The notes beneath the pieces are model-generated. The model ran no database searches. It was given only the letters and a program-made list of their open reading frames with translations, and was not told the origin of the DNA. From Neoceratodus forsteri (Eukaryota; Chordata; Ceratodontiformes; Ceratodontidae): DNA of 64,000 bases. Each line of letters begins with the position of its first letter. Positions within the stretch are counted from its first letter, which is position 1. This document shows positions 31,443 to 43,423 of this stretch, one piece after another. The stretch lies in NCBI GenBank assembly GCA_016271365.2, contig CM057451.1, positions 492,703,501 to 492,767,500 of the forward strand. The letters run 5' to 3'. The translations under genes were made by a program, and so were the position numbers.

Positions 31443-32535
31443 ACTATGAGACATAGAGAAACTTAGAAAGGAGACTGAGGGTCTACAGGAGGAACTAAGA
31501 CAGGCAAGGCAGACTGGAAGCAGTTATAGCTCAGTACTGGAGGGAGGGAGAAGGGGAGATGAGGGAGGGCAATTTGAGCCAACAGTGGTGAGGAGAGGGT
31601 TAGAAGAAGGGAAGCAGAGACAAAGGGGCCCAGGTCAGGAAGAATGGTCTCCGGGGAAACCAGGCCAGAAGACAAAAGACAAATGGAAGGAGGAGATAGG
31701 GACTTGTGAGGGGAGGGGGAGGAGAAGTGGCAACAGTCATGGAGTGGAAAGCAGGGAACAGGTTACTATGAGGGGAGAGGAAGTGGGCACTGGTGATGGG
31801 TCTTCAGAAAATTGTTTTGCAGTGCTAGAGGGGAAGGAGGAGGAGGGAGGTGATGAAATTGGGGGAGTAACTGATAAATGTCTGGACCAAACTGGAGCAG
31901 GGGGAAGTTCTGTTGGGGGAATTACAACAGGGGCATAAGGGGGAAATACTGTGCAGGAGGAAGAAGAGGAGCTGGGAATGAGAGATGGAGAGGAATGGAA
32001 GCAAGCAGGGAGTAAGAGGGGTGGAATCTTAGTGCTGGGGGACTCAATACTAAGAGGACTCAGGTGGGGTAGCAAAGTGGAGAGGTATAGTCGCATTTGG
32101 GTGGAGGCCATGCCAGGAATGACAGCAGAAAGGGTGGGACAATCTGTTCTGAAATATGCTAGAAGGGGTAGGGACAAGCCTCATTTAATTATACATCTTG
32201 GGATGAATGACCTGGCTGACAAGATGGTAGATATAGTCCAGAGGAGGTTTGAGGAACTAGGATGATTATGTGAGGGGGCAGGAAGATCAGTAACTTTTTC
32301 AGAGATACTTCCAGTGCCCAAGTCAAGCACAACAAGAAAGCTGAGAATAGAAGAATTTAATGGATGGCTAAGAACCTGGTGTCATGCTAAAGGGTATGGT
32401 CTGTTGGGGGGTGGGAGGGACCTGGGAGGACAGTAGTCTCTATGCCAAGGACAGACTACACTTAAGCGAGGAGGGAAAAAAGTGTTGAAACAGAGGATGG
32501 AGGAGTACATAGAGGAAACTGGGAATTTAAACTAG
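31443..32535 (+). pseudogene. CR1-B ORF1: coiled-coil/charged region plus SGNH esterase
   Basis: The N-terminal part is a Glu/Lys/Gly-rich stretch beginning with a heptad-like LRKETEGLQEELRQA (about 31,460). There is then a stop at 31,938 (frame otherwise continuing) and the esterase domain at 31,951-32,520. GGILVLGDSILRG holds block I (about 32,020), HLIIHLGMNDLADKM block III (about 32,200) and, in a shifted frame near 32,450, KDRLHLSEEG block V with Asp and His. All four catalytic-type positions are recognisable despite stop and frame breaks near 32,264 and 32,400. Domain type is certain; its role in retrotransposition is not settled. Confidence 0.85.
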
Positions 32536-32537
32536 GA

Positions 32538-35500
32538 GTGGGGGGTGGCAAGTGGGCAAGAGACATGCAGAGACCACAGGTTGGGAAGCCATATGATCTT
32601 ACACCCCATAACAGTGACAAAGGACAAATGGCAAGTACTATTGGTGATGCTAGTAAAAGAGGGCAGGATGGGGGGGGAGGGTGGAAGGTGGTCACCCTTA
32701 ATGCTATGAGCCTTGGGAGGAAAACTGCAGAGTTACAGGTGCTCATGGCAGAGGGAGAGGTGGACATTGCAGACATTACTGAAACATGGGCCATCCAATA
32801 CAATGACTGGGACCTGTCTATTCCAGAGTACAGGTTATTTCGTAGGGATATGGTGATTGGGAAAGGGGGGTGGCACTATATGCGAAGGAAGGACTGAAGT
32901 GTGTAAGGGAGGAAGGGGAGGAGGGTAGTATGGAATCACTTTGGATGCAAATCCAGGATTCCAAGAATAGGACTCTCAGAATGGGAGTGGTGTACAGGCT
33001 GCCCTCTCAGATGGAGGAGTTAGACAGGGGACTAGCGAGACAGATCAGGAAGACCTGCAAGAAGGGTAGTTTGGTGACTATGGGGGACTTCAACATGCCA
33101 GAAGTGGACTGGAGTACCCCAACAACCAGGAATAGAAGGGATCAGGTACTGCTGGATGCCTTCCAGGACAGCTTCCTGATGCAAATGGTCAGTGAACCAA
33201 CCAGGTTAGGAAATACCATAGACCATGTGCTGACAAATGAGTTTGTGAGGGAACTTAGGGTGGAAGAACCGCTGACAGGGTGTGACCATCACTCAGTATG
33301 GCTCACATTGGATATGGGCAAGGAAGGAGTGGAATCTGGTACAAGAGTGCTGGACTTCAGGAGGGCCAACTTTGGGAGGATGGGGGAAGTGGTGAAAGGG
33401 TACCTGGCCAGAATTCAACCTAGTATGGGCACTAACCAGAGGTTGGAGCTCATAAAGCTGGGGATAGTGGAGGCAACCTGAACCTGCAGCAAGGCCCAGA
33501 GCAAGAAGACTAGGGCTAAGTAACCTAGCTGTGTGAGCAAGGAGGTCTTGGAACAGGTAAGGAGGAAAAGCGCTGCCTTCAGGAGGTACAAGAAAACCAG
33601 GAGGGGGAGAGAACAGGGAGGAGTACCTGAAAGAATTGAAGGAGGTGACACAGGCAGTAAGGGGAGCCAAGGCATCTACGGAGCTCAGGCTGGCACAAGG
33701 CATTAAGAAGGGGGAGAAGGACTTCTTTAGGTACATCAAGGAGAAAAGGAACTGTAAGAACCACATAGTAAGGATTGGGAAGGAGGGGGGTTGGGAGGAA
33801 GCAGGGTGCGATAAGACAGAAGTGCTAAATGATTACTTCTGCTCAGTATTTACTAAGGAGAAGAGGAGGGTGATACCCAAGGGGGGAGGAATGGCAGAAA
33901 TGGGGGAAGGGGGTGACAGATGGGGAAATCATGGAGGGCAGAGTTCTGGAGGGTTTGAAGGCACTGAGGGTGTACAAGGCACCAGGCCCAGATGGCATCC
34001 ACCACAGGGTACTGAAGGAGCTGGCAGAGGTCCTTGTGGGACCTTTGGCAGACCTATTTAATGCCTCACTACACTCAGGGTGTGTACCTCAGGATTGGAG
34101 GATGTCTCATGTGGTGGTACCCCTCCACAAGTGTGGCCCCAAGGATGAACTTGGGAATTACAGACCAGTGAGCCTCACATCTATCATGGGTAAGCTGATG
34201 GAGGCTATCCTGAAGGAGAGGCTGGTGGCCTCCTGGAGGCCAAAGGACTACAGGACCGCAGACAGTATGGCTTCATACGTGGCAGATTCTGCCAAACCAA
34301 CCTGGTGGAGTTCTATGACTGGGTAACTAGGCAATTGGACAGGGGCCATGCAGTGGATGTCCCTTATCTGGACTTTAATAAGGCATTCGACTCGGTGCCA
34401 CATGGGAGGCTGGGAAGTAAGTTAGAAGGCACAGGGGTGGGTGCAAAGCTGGTGAGATGTGTAGGGAACTGGCTTCAGAGAAGGCAACAGAGGGGGGTGG
34501 TGGTGGCTGAGGAGCTCTCATCCCCAAGGGTAGTGATGAGTGGTGTTCCACAGGGCTCGGTGTTGGGACCAGTGTTGTTTGGGATATTCATTGCAGACAT
34601 ATCATTGGTCATCAAGAGCAAGATCAGTCTGTTTGCAGATGATACCAAGATGGGAGTGGTGATGGATGACCTAGGGGGATGACAAGGGTTACAGGATGAT
34701 CTGGCAAAGCTGGTAACCTGGTCAGACACCTGGCAACTGGGGTTTAACACCAAAAAGTGCAAGGTGCTGTATTTTGGGGTGATGAACCCAAGGAGGAGTT
34801 ACCAGCAGGGAGGAGTGCAGCTAGCCCAGACAGAGGAGTAGAAGGATCTGAGGGTGCTCATTACAGGGTCAATGAATAACTCAGCACAATGTAGGAAGGC
34901 AGCTGTGCAGGCCAACAAAATGCTGGGTTGCATTGCAAGGGGTATATCCTCGAGGAGGGAGGAGGTGATTCTGCCACTGTATAGGTCATTAGTTAGAACA
35001 CACCTGGAATACTACGTGCAGTACTGGTGCCCGTATCTGAAGATGCCTGCAGTATCTCTGGACTGTTGGGGACAGTCCTAGAGTGGTTTTGATCTTTTCT
35101 CACAGGCAGGTCTCAGAGGGTAGTCACTGGAATTTATTCCTCTGGCTCCTTCCCCCTGTCCTGTGAGGTCCCGCAGGACTCCATATTGGCACCCATGTTG
35201 TTCGCAGTGTATATGCTGCCATTAGGAGATGTCATTAGGCGAAACAGTTTGAGTTTTCACTTCTATGCAGATGATACGCAACTGTATCTGTTCTTTCTAC
35301 CCAAACAGAAGGATGTGGCCTCTGTATTTAATAACTGTCTCACCGAGATCAAGGACTGGATGAGCACCAGCTGGCTGAGGCTGAACCCATCAAGACTGAG
35401 GTGATGGTTGTGGATCCTGGTCATCCTGGGGCTTGTTTAGGGCTGGGCATGCATTGGGCATATGGCTCAATGGTGTCCAGCTCATAACCTCCGACTGGGT

Positions 35501-36590
35501 GCATAATCTGGGCATTGTTCTTGATGACGTCTTGACCCTGGAATCTCAGGTGTCTGCTGTTGTCAAATCCTCTTTTTACAATCTGAGGAACATTGCCCAA
35601 GTGAAACACCTGGTTCCTCCAGACGACCTTCCAACATTGGTCCACACCTTCATCACCTCCTGCCTTGACTACTGCACTGCCCTCTAGCTAGGGCTTCATG
35701 GGGTTGATATCCACCGCTTGCAGCTGGTGCAGAATGTGGCAGCCAGGCTTCTGACTGGGACTTCCAGGTCCAGTCATATTACACTTGTGCTGCCCGAACT
35801 GCACTGACTGTCTGTTCAGTGGCAGATCACCTTTAAGGTCGGTCTTCTGATCTTTAAAGCCCTACATGAACTGGGACTTCACTACCTGCAAGAACTCTTG
35901 ACTCCCTACCACCCCCTCCATCCTCTCCAATCTGCCGATGAGGGATTGCTAGAGGTTTTCAGGGTATGTTTGAAGACATCTGGTGCACGTGCTTTTTTGT
36001 TTGCAGCCCCTACCCTGTGGAACTCTCTACCTCATCAGTTGAGAGAATGCCTGACTGTCGAGAGGTTTAAATTAGAGTTTAAGACCTATTTATTTCAAAA
36101 AGCGTTCCCAGATGATTTTAATTAATTTATAGCTTTATATGTGTATTTATTGTTGTTCTTTTATTGCAGTCTGTAAAGTGCCTTAGTTTTAAGAAAGGCG
36201 CTATATAAATAAAGATTACCTTACCTTACCAAGAGGGACATTAAGTTACTGGAGGGGGTGCAGCGCAGGGCAACAAAAATGATCAAGGGGCTAGGGGACT
36301 TATCATATGAGAGGAGGCTGAGGGAGTTGAACATGTACTCGTTGGAGGACAGGAGGGACAGGGAGACATGATTGAAACCTTTAAGTACATGAAAGGAATA
36401 AACAAGACAGGTACAGATGGGGTGAGGAGACACTTTTTTACAGAGAGGGTGGTAGCTGGGTGGAATGCGTTACCGGAAGAAGTGGTATCCAGTAGAACAG
36501 TGGGCTGCTTCAAAAGGAACTGGGACAGGGCAAGGGGGAGAGTCAATGGAGAGGAAGGGTGGAAGGGAAGGGCACTGTAGAACAAGGGAT
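32538..36590 (+). pseudogene. CR1-B ORF2: endonuclease-reverse transcriptase, frameshifted and interrupted
   Basis: Endonuclease: VTLNAMSL (about 32,693), ITETWA, a frame break at about 32,868 in a G run, then MGVVYRLPSQ, MGDFNMPEVDWS, TIDHVLTN and GCDHHSVWL, where the usual SDHH Ser is Cys. Linker: 33,480-33,860 with shifts. RT: VYKAPGPDGIHHRVLKEL and NYRPVSLTSIMGKLMEAIL (33,970-34,220), YLDFNKAFDSVPHGRL (about 34,366), MSGVPQGSVLGPVLFGIFIAD, and FADD at 34,632-34,643, intact. The C-terminal part resumes after the L2 insertion as LLEGVQRRATKMIKGL and ends ERVVAGWNALPEEVVSSRTVGCFKRNW (36,440-36,530). At least five frame breaks make it non-coding now. Confidence 0.9.
35043..36229 (+). mobile_element. 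L2 LINE 3' part nested inside CR1-B
   Basis: The frame at 35,186-35,404 reads LFAVYMLPLGDVIRRNSLSF, FHFYADDTQLYL (YADD at 35,274-35,285) and EIKDWMSTSWLRLNP, diagnostic of L2. The C-terminal parts follow at 35,433-35,687 and 35,898-36,125 (APTLWNSLPHQLREC). The end CTGTAAAGTGCCTTAGTTTTAAGAAAGGCGCTATATAAATAAA, with a following (CTTAC)n-like tail, is an L2 3' end. CR1-B sequence breaks at 'TATCTGAAG' on the left and resumes 'AAGAGGGACATT' at 36,230, sharing only AAG. Confidence 0.92.
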
Positions 36591-36669
36591 GCTAGCTGCA
36601 CAGTCGAGCAGACTTGATAGACCTCTAGGCCTTTATCTGCTGGCAAATTTTGTATGTTCGTATCTTTTT

Positions 36670-37120
36670 TTTTAAACATGCTACCCTCCTGGACCTTGTT
36701 GATGCCGCTGAGGTATTTGAATTTCTCTATTATATCCCTCCTTTCCTGTCTCTCTGTGCATGTTTTAGTGTTTATATTACTGTGTCTGTACCCATCTATA
36801 GTGTAAATGTTTGTGTGTGTGTATAAATGTGTTTTTCTCTAGTGTTTGTCTGCATGCGTTGGTCTGTCCGTGAATGTGAATGCATGCGCGCATGCCTCAG
36901 ACTGTGCATGTGATTGTGTCTGTGCATGTCGGTGTTCCTTCATTATGCTCTGTGCATGTTGGGGCCTGTTCATTAGTGCGCCTGTCTGTATTTGTGTGAG
37001 CCGTTACAGTGTATGTGTTCACAAGTGTCTGCATTAGTGTATCTGTGCCAGTGTAATTGTAGTGATCTGTATGAGTTTCAATGAACATAAGCACTACAGT
37101 GTCTGTGTCACTAAGTGTAT
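36670..37120. repeat. CR1 scrap (-) followed by TG-rich simple sequence
   Basis: 36,670-36,760 reads on the minus strand as a CR1 C-terminal scrap (GGGATATAATAGAGAAATTC, the 'DIIEKFKYL' segment). From 36,765 to 37,120 the plus strand is TGTGTCTG / TGTGCATG-rich imperfect simple sequence. Confidence 0.6.
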
Positions 37121-37880
37121 GATAACACCACTCCCTGTCCCAGGTTACATGTCACCACTCTTCGGTGCATAGTGGTAACACATTCCACTCCCTATTCTCA
37201 TGCTGGCTCTCCATGGTGCCTATCGGTACTAAGGGAAGCATCAACAAAACTTCTTTACCAAATAAGTGGTGAACGCTGGAAATTAAGATTGCCACAGCAT
37301 GTGGTATTCTTTATTTTACAGTGGTTTATAAGCAAGTACACTATGGTGCTACCCTGTACTACTCCCTGATGTCATGAGGTGTGTGTGTGTTATTGTTCAA
37401 CCTTTTATACACCTTTTAGTTTACCCACTTTGCTTATGATTTGAGCATTTTGAAGTAAAGAGCATGTTTGAACTGTATGATGTAGTTAACTGTTTCTCCC
37501 TTGCAGCAAGAGCTCTATAACACAACTCAGATGCACTGTGGCAGTGTAAAAACAAAACAAGCCATAAACTACATCACACACTTCTACAACAATCATCCTT
37601 ATGTTTGTGACATTCTGTACTTTCCTTCGGTGCTTCAGTATCGTATTGTTTCCTCCTATCCATTTCACCTATTTTCATGTTTTACCATTGGCAAGTCTGT
37701 AGGCTGTTGCCAAATCTTATTGTATTGAGGAGCTCAGAACTGCACAAAGTACTCCTGGTGGGGTGTGACTTGTAAAGTTTCCCATGGGTAGTACTAGTTT
37801 CTGACCTATCCGACTTAATTTGCCTTGGTAGCGGCACCACCTGATATATTTAAATTTAACATCTTTATATAACAAATTAC
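37121..37880. other. No recognisable gene
   Basis: Mixed sequence, with a 75-codon featureless frame at 37,501-37,728. No repeat family was identified by eye. Confidence 0.4.
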
Positions 37881-38785
37881 ATCCCAGGCACCTCAATCTT
37901 ACTTAATCCCATATAGTGGTGGTAGTGCACTGAACAACTACGGTAACCTGGTCGGCCTGCCTTCCTTCCTTCCTGTTATCAAGGCATTGGTCAGGACGCA
38001 TAGGCAAACCAGGAGAAGATATAAAATTCATAAGTACAGTTTTATTATTATCAATAACAATAAAAAAAAATTGTGCAGATAAGCTCTTATAAAGGCTCTT
38101 ATAAAGGCAGCTCAAATAAAACAGTCAGTAATCGGAGGATATCTTTAAATCTAAATCTCAATCTCTCTCCCTCTCTATCTCTAAACAAACATTGCTCTGT
38201 TTTTAAAAGATGTTTTTAACAGGCAATTAAATTCTGCATTCTGTTCTCATTAAGCTATATATCCTGTTTTCACACAATGTACCCAACTTTGTCAGTTTCT
38301 TTCCTGTCACCAGTACATCCAATCCTCTAAACAAGTGCAACCAATTAAAACATCCTGGCCAGAGCTGGGTTTCTTCCTGATAATTCTGCAGCCAAGCTTG
38401 TGAAGGTCAAAATGCACCTCAAGATTAACCCTTTGTGTTCCAGATAAACACAAATAGCTGCCTGTGTTCATTTCAACAATATAATAATATACATTTGCAA
38501 ACCAGCGAATCTCAGTATCACATAAAGATGCATATATTTTTCTAACCACAGAAAAGCAAGGGGAGAATAAAAGAATAGAAACAGCAAGTAAAGGAAGGAA
38601 GATAACAGGGGTAATAGTGAAACCATCAGAGTGGCCAGTTCTGAGGTTCCACAAGGAAAATTTCATGCACAATCAGACAGACAATAGATAGACAAGTAAC
38701 AGAATAGGACAGGAGAAAAACAGATTCTTGCTTTAACTCTTTCTGCATAACAAATGGGACAAAGTTTTATCCCAACCCTGTCACA
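37881..38785 (-). repeat. Solo LTR candidate
   Basis: On the minus strand the segment begins TGTGACAGGGTTGGGAT at 38,785, like the LTR at 6,020 (TGTGACCGGG). It carries AATAAAACTGTACTTATG (poly(A) signal near 38,040) well inside its 3' part. The 3' boundary and target duplication are not resolved and no second copy lies in the window, so the call rests on the start and the signal only. Confidence 0.3.
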
Positions 38786-38889
38786 GATATCAGGGGAGGC
38801 AGACCATGACAAATCTTCATTTTCAGCTACATCTTAGCCAAGATAGATACACAGATGCAGGATATCCCATGACTTTGGCAACTACGATT

Positions 38890-39380
38890 GGACACCTACT
38901 GAAAGGTCGACTCAATCGCAGTGCCTGTCATCAAGATGACTGGGGAAGGTGGGCGACTGGATGAGGATGTGCAAAATAAGCGAGATCCTGTCACTACTGC
39001 CTCACGCATATGCAGGGGAGAAGCGAGTATGCCGGCGAGAGAGGTGGGAGGGATGAGGGTTGTGGGGTTTCGCCACTGTGAGATGCGAGCTGCTGCTGTA
39101 GCATGGTGGGTGGGTTCAAGGCTGTGGTGGTAAGGGTGCTGGGTCTGGAGTGCAGGGCACAGCTTCTTTTGCACCAGCCCCAAATTTTATTATGCCATGT
39201 TTGCACCCCCAACATACACCCCAGAGTTGAGAATCCTTAAGTGAGGGGTGCGGTGCTACTCTCGGTGCCATTTTGCTGTGTGCCGGGGAGTACATAGCTG
39301 AAATATTTTTTTGGTGATATGCCATCACCCTAATGGCCATTGCCCATCAGTGATCACTGTTATCACATAGATCCCAGATG
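38890..39380. repeat. GC-rich dispersed repeat Q, copy 2
   Basis: The right half matches 26,150-26,410 (CCCCCAACATACACCCCAGAGTTGAGAATCCTTAAGTG, CTCGGTGCCATT, GTTATCACATAGATCCC), in the same orientation. The left half (GCGAGxGAGGTGGGAGG...) is only loosely similar to 25,960-26,100. No domain or terminal repeat is seen. Confidence 0.6.
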
Positions 39381-39695
39381 CAGCAGTCAGAAAAGTTTAC
39401 CCTGTTTAAGTGTGCACTGTTGGTATTCATCAGGAAGTAGATAGCTGAAGTATTCCGTGATGATGAGGATGGGGCCTTCTTGTTTGTAAAACAGAACCAT
39501 AAAGAGCCTCTGATATACCCAGAAAACTAGAAAAATCTAAAATTTAGACAGCATTTAAATGATAATTTAGATAGTTCCCAGATTTACCATCCTCTCCTTT
39601 TTTATGTTTGCTTGTGTGCAGGTACAAAACAAACATTGGAACTGTTCAAACAGTGTAGGCGCTCGGGGAATGTGTGCTGTAGCAGCCAATGCAGC

Positions 39696-40012
39696 TAGGG
39701 TTACCACCTTTTAAGAAGCACAAAGTGGGACATCTTTTACTGAAGCATGATTTTTTGCAGTACAATATGTGATCAGAATTAAGGCTAAATGTTGTAGTTT
39801 TTTTAGTTTTTAGTTGTTGCTATTGTTTATCATTTAAAGGACTTTATTTAAGATACTATAGTTTTCTGCAACTTTTAGAAGAAAGTTAGAAAATATTTTT
39901 CTCTACTATAAGGTCAGAACGTAGTATTTTTCAGTTTTTTTGGTTTTTTTTGGCAGGACACAGCTGCCCAAATCAGGATTGGCCTGTGAAAATCATGACA
40001 AGGGTAACCCTA
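39696..40012. mobile_element. hAT-type MITE with 8-bp target duplication
   Basis: Terminal inverted repeats TAGGGTTACC (39,696-39,705) and GGTAACCCTA (40,003-40,012) are exact. The flanks AATGCAGC (39,688-39,695) and AATGCAGT (40,013-40,020) match at 7 of 8 positions. The 317-bp length, the 8-bp duplication and the C/TAGGGTTaCC-type ends fit a non-autonomous hAT element. The interior is T-rich and has no coding sequence. Confidence 0.85.
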
Positions 40013-40115
40013 AATGCAGTTTAGCCTACAGAAGGTGTGTGAGGTTTGTGAGGTACCCAGTGCTCAAAGGTCTCCCACTGATGTCGTTTTGCTGATTCAT
40101 GGGTGGAAACTTCTC

Positions 40116-42424
40116 ACATAGAAACATAGAATTTTGTCTGAAGAAAAGGACCACTTGGCCCACCCAGTCTGCCCAGATAGTCCATGCTTAGTCTGTATCG
40201 ATGGACCCTAACTGGTCTCTGGTGGCCCTTCCTCCATCCTGCACATTTCCTAATATTCCCCTATGTCTATCTCGTGCATGCTTGAAGCCCCCTACTGTTT
40301 TTATCACAACCACTTCCACTGGCAGTCTATTCCAGATGTCCACCACTCTTTCAGTGAAATAGTACTTCCTCGCTTCCCTCCTAAAATCCTCCCCCTCCAG
40401 CTTCACTGCATGCCATCTCATTCTGGTGCTCTTCCTCATTTGTAAGAGACTCCTCTCCTGCACTCTGTTCACCCTTGTGAGGTACATATAGATCTCTATT
40501 ATGTTTCCTCTCGCTCTCCTCTCTTCCATCCTGCTCTTCTTGCCTGCACCCCCTGTTTGTCATTCTCCAAGATCAGTTGATTTATAGTTCTCCAAATTGC
40601 CTTATTTCAGCCACCTAATCACTGCCTATTACCCTCCATGAACTTTGTTACCCCCTCCTGTGAAGAACTGTAAATAGATTGTAAATATGCAATTTGTATA
40701 TACCTGTTCATTTGTTGTATATATCTATACCCTTCTTGTGTTCGGTATATCACTTATGCTTATGTATGTCATCATGTATGTTCTCTCTTGCACTACCCTT
40801 TATTTTGACATGGAACCTTTGTAAACAAACCTATGGTTCAAAGGTATTGTAATCCTAGACATGAACAAATAAATTAAAAAAGCTGTACATTTCAAGATCC
40901 CTCCATTTCTCTTCGTAGGTTTTTTATGCACTTCCTGCAACATTTTAGATGCCCTCCTCTGGACTGCCTCCACCCTGGCTATGTCCTTTCTGATTTGCAA
41001 CCTCTGGAACTGGATACAATACTCCAAGTGGGGTTTCACCAGTGAGCAATATAGTGGCCACACCACTTCCCTCCTCCTGCTGGAGATTCCTCTCCCTATG
41101 CATCCCAGCATTCCAGTGGTCCTACCCACTGTTTTATCACACTGCTCTTCCACATTGATGTAATCAGATATGATGATCCATTCCTATACTCTGCTCTTAA
41201 GTTTCTATGCCCTATGTGCATGATTTTACAATTTTTGGTATTGAACCCCAACTGCCATGTTCTTTATCACTTCTTGCGTTTCCCAAGACCCCTACACGTT
41301 CTTTCCACCTTTTTCTAAATGACCACCCCTTACAGATTTTGATATCAAACTGCAAAAAGGCATTCCTTCCCTTCCAGTTCATCTGCAATGTCACTTATGA
41401 AAACATTGAAGAGAACTGTTCCCAGTACTGAGCCCTATGGCACCCCACTGGTAACTCTTCCATCATTACAGTGAGTGTCGTTAACCACCTCCCTGTCGCC
41501 TATCTGTTAACCAGTTTCTAATCTAATTCACCACTTTGGGTCCCACCCAAAAGCTTTTCAGTTTCTTAATCAGTCTCCTGTGTGGCGCAGTGTTGAAAGC
41601 CTTGTTAATGTCCAGATAGGCTGCATGTACTGCCTTCTTCTGATCCATTTCCCTGGTCACCCAGTCAAAGAACTCAGTCAGATTAATCTGTCATGAAACC
41701 CCTCCCCACCATTGTGAATTTATGCTGCTTTTCATCTTGCAGCCCATTTAATTCAAGAGACTCTAGCAGTCTTTCCATTAAAAGGGTTTCCATTTATTTC
41801 CCCACTGCTGAGGTAAGGTTCACTGTCCTGTAGTAACTAGCATCTTCCTTGCTGCCACCCTTATGTAGGGGGACCATATCTGCTCTCCTACAGTCCTCTG
41901 GAGCCATGCCTGTTTCCAGTGAGCTGTTGAATAAGACTGTCAGTTGGGCAGCCAGCACCCCCCCTGAGTTCCTTCAGTATTCTTGGGTGTATCTCATGCA
42001 GTACCATAGCATTATCCACTTTCAAAACTGCAAGTACCTTCAGGATTTTTATTTTCTTAAATGTGGTTCCCCTCTCAATTTGTTCCTACTGATTACTGGT
42101 GGCCTGCCCCCCCAACTGTGAATACTAAGCAGAAGTACCTGTTCATGATGCCTACTATTTCTTGGTCCACGTCTGCAGTTTTCTTCTGCCACCCTCCTTA
42201 TCCTCACTATTCCTCCCCTTGCTTTCCTCTTCTCATTTATGTACCTGAATAAAGCCTTATCCCCATTTGCTAAACCATTGGATATTCTGTCCTTTATTTA
42301 CACTTTGCTCCCCTTCCTGCCACTGAATGCCATCATTTGTTTCCTTCATCACCATGGCCACTTCCCTAGTGTACCATAATTGTATTTTTTTCTTTTTTCT
42401 TTTACTTACTTCCTGTAAGACTGT
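40116..42424 (-). mobile_element. Old CR1, 3' part (left half of a split copy)
   Basis: The minus-strand CR1 3' end is at 40,116 (CACATAGAAACATAGAATTTTG). Running upwards come the C-terminal segment (40,188-40,529, LTRVNRVQERSLLQMRKSTR and FTERVVDIWNRLPVEVVV), VEAVQRRASKMLQEV and GCIGRGISSRRREVVWPLYCS (40,800-41,153), the RT core in scraps (41,210-42,100) and the linker (KIQLWYTREVAMV, 42,257-42,442). The element is then cut by the younger CR1-A at about 42,425 and continues at 47,826-49,110. About 330 bp near 40,557-40,885 is a separate insertion. Its wording is nearer to subfamily B than A. Confidence 0.85.
40557..40885 (+). mobile_element. Insertion in old CR1: LINE/SINE-like 3' end
   Basis: CR1 C-terminal homology stops near 40,550 and resumes near 40,886. 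The sequence between ends GACATGAACAAATAAATTAAAAAA, like the 3' tail of a retroposon. It has no coding sequence and contains repeated TGTATATA motifs. No clear target duplication was seen. Confidence 0.5.
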
Positions 42425-43091
42425 GTTTGCTGGCAAAGGCACCTAGCTTTACCTGAGCTCTTTTCTTCTAGTTTGCTTGAAAGGACAAAGCAAAGAACCT
42501 TACCAGACCAAGGAAGAGGACTGAGGCTTCTTTTGGCTAGGCAAATTTACTGTGTGTTATTATTTTCTTTTGTACTCACAGAAGTTGTTACTGTTTGTTG
42601 CTAACATTTTATTGCTTTATTTTTCTCTGATTCAAATTGTAGTTGCTGGGTATACCTTCTGCTGCATTATTACAGGGTGTGCCTACAGGTGTGTGTTTAC
42701 AGATTACTGCTGTAATCTTCTGATTCAAATAGTCTTTTTTTAAGGTATATCTTCTGTTACTGCTTTATTTTTCTCTGTAGCAAAGTGTTTCTTACAGGGT
42801 ATATCTTCTGTGAAATCATTACAGGTGGTGCTTTACAGGTTTTACAGTTTTATCTATCATTAGGATAAGCTTTCAGGGCTACTGCATTTGTTTTGGCTGA
42901 TTGTTTCTGCTCTTACCTCCTTGTTCCTTTCATCCATGGTTCTTTTTCAGCAGGGGAAGGGCCCAGCCACCCACTCTCCCATCCCCAACCACTCCACACT
43001 ACACTCCTTTTATAGGGTAGCATAGTCATGACATTTCCTGTAGCAAATCAGGAAGGTGCATATCAGAGGGGTATCCACACAGTGACCTCAT

Positions 43092-43094
<3 letters not shown>

Positions 43095-43129
<35 letters not shown>

Positions 43130-43286
43130 TTTATTTAAATAGCACCTTTCACTATATCAAGGCACTGAACAAATTGATTAAACTTCAACATTCCATACAA
43201 AACATCAAAGACCACAAACATTATAAAATACATCATAAAAACATAATAAATTACAATAAAATTGAGAACTGTTCCCAGTACACAGT
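43095..43286 (-). mobile_element. SINE/L2-tail element inserted in CR1-A 5' region
   Basis: It starts on the plus strand with (AAT)n and TTTTATTTAAATAGCACCTTTC. On the minus strand this gives the L2/V-SINE-type end CAGTGCCTTGATATAGTGAAAGGTGCTATTTAAATAAAA plus (TTA)n tail. It is flanked by ATTTA at 43,090-43,094 and 43,287-43,291, where the other CR1-A copy has a single uninterrupted site. Confidence 0.8.
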
Positions 43287-43423
43287 ATTTACAGGGGCAC
43301 AAGTACTTTAACTTGTTATAACAAGTTATATAAAAACAAACAAACACAAAATCAAACTTTTGCTTTCATTTTCCTCCTTCTAATTACTCTGACCAGGTTA
43401 TAAACCCAGCAACCTATCTGGAA

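Larger units (their letters stand above)
31441..36660 (+). mobile_element. CR1 LINE, subfamily B, nearly full-length, with nested L2
   Basis: Gag-like ORF1 with SGNH domain (31,443-32,535) is followed by ORF2 (32,538 to about 36,590), and a 3' end at 36,590-36,660 (CTTTATCTGCTGGCAAATTTTG then GTATGTTCGTATC). Its protein wording differs clearly from subfamily A (for example NRRDQVLLDAFQDSFLMQMV and GRKTAELQVLMAEGEVDIA), so it is a separate lineage. Between 35,043 and 36,229 it is split by an L2 fragment. A start further 5' than 31,441 is not visible. Confidence 0.9.

Noticed and set aside
31585..31938. Glu/Gly-rich 117-codon frame as an independent gene
   Set aside because: It is the charged N-terminal part of CR1-B ORF1, continuing across one stop into the esterase domain.
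37881..38785. A full LTR element on the minus strand
   Set aside because: Only one LTR-like segment is present, with no partner, primer-binding site or internal region; kept only as a low-confidence solo LTR.
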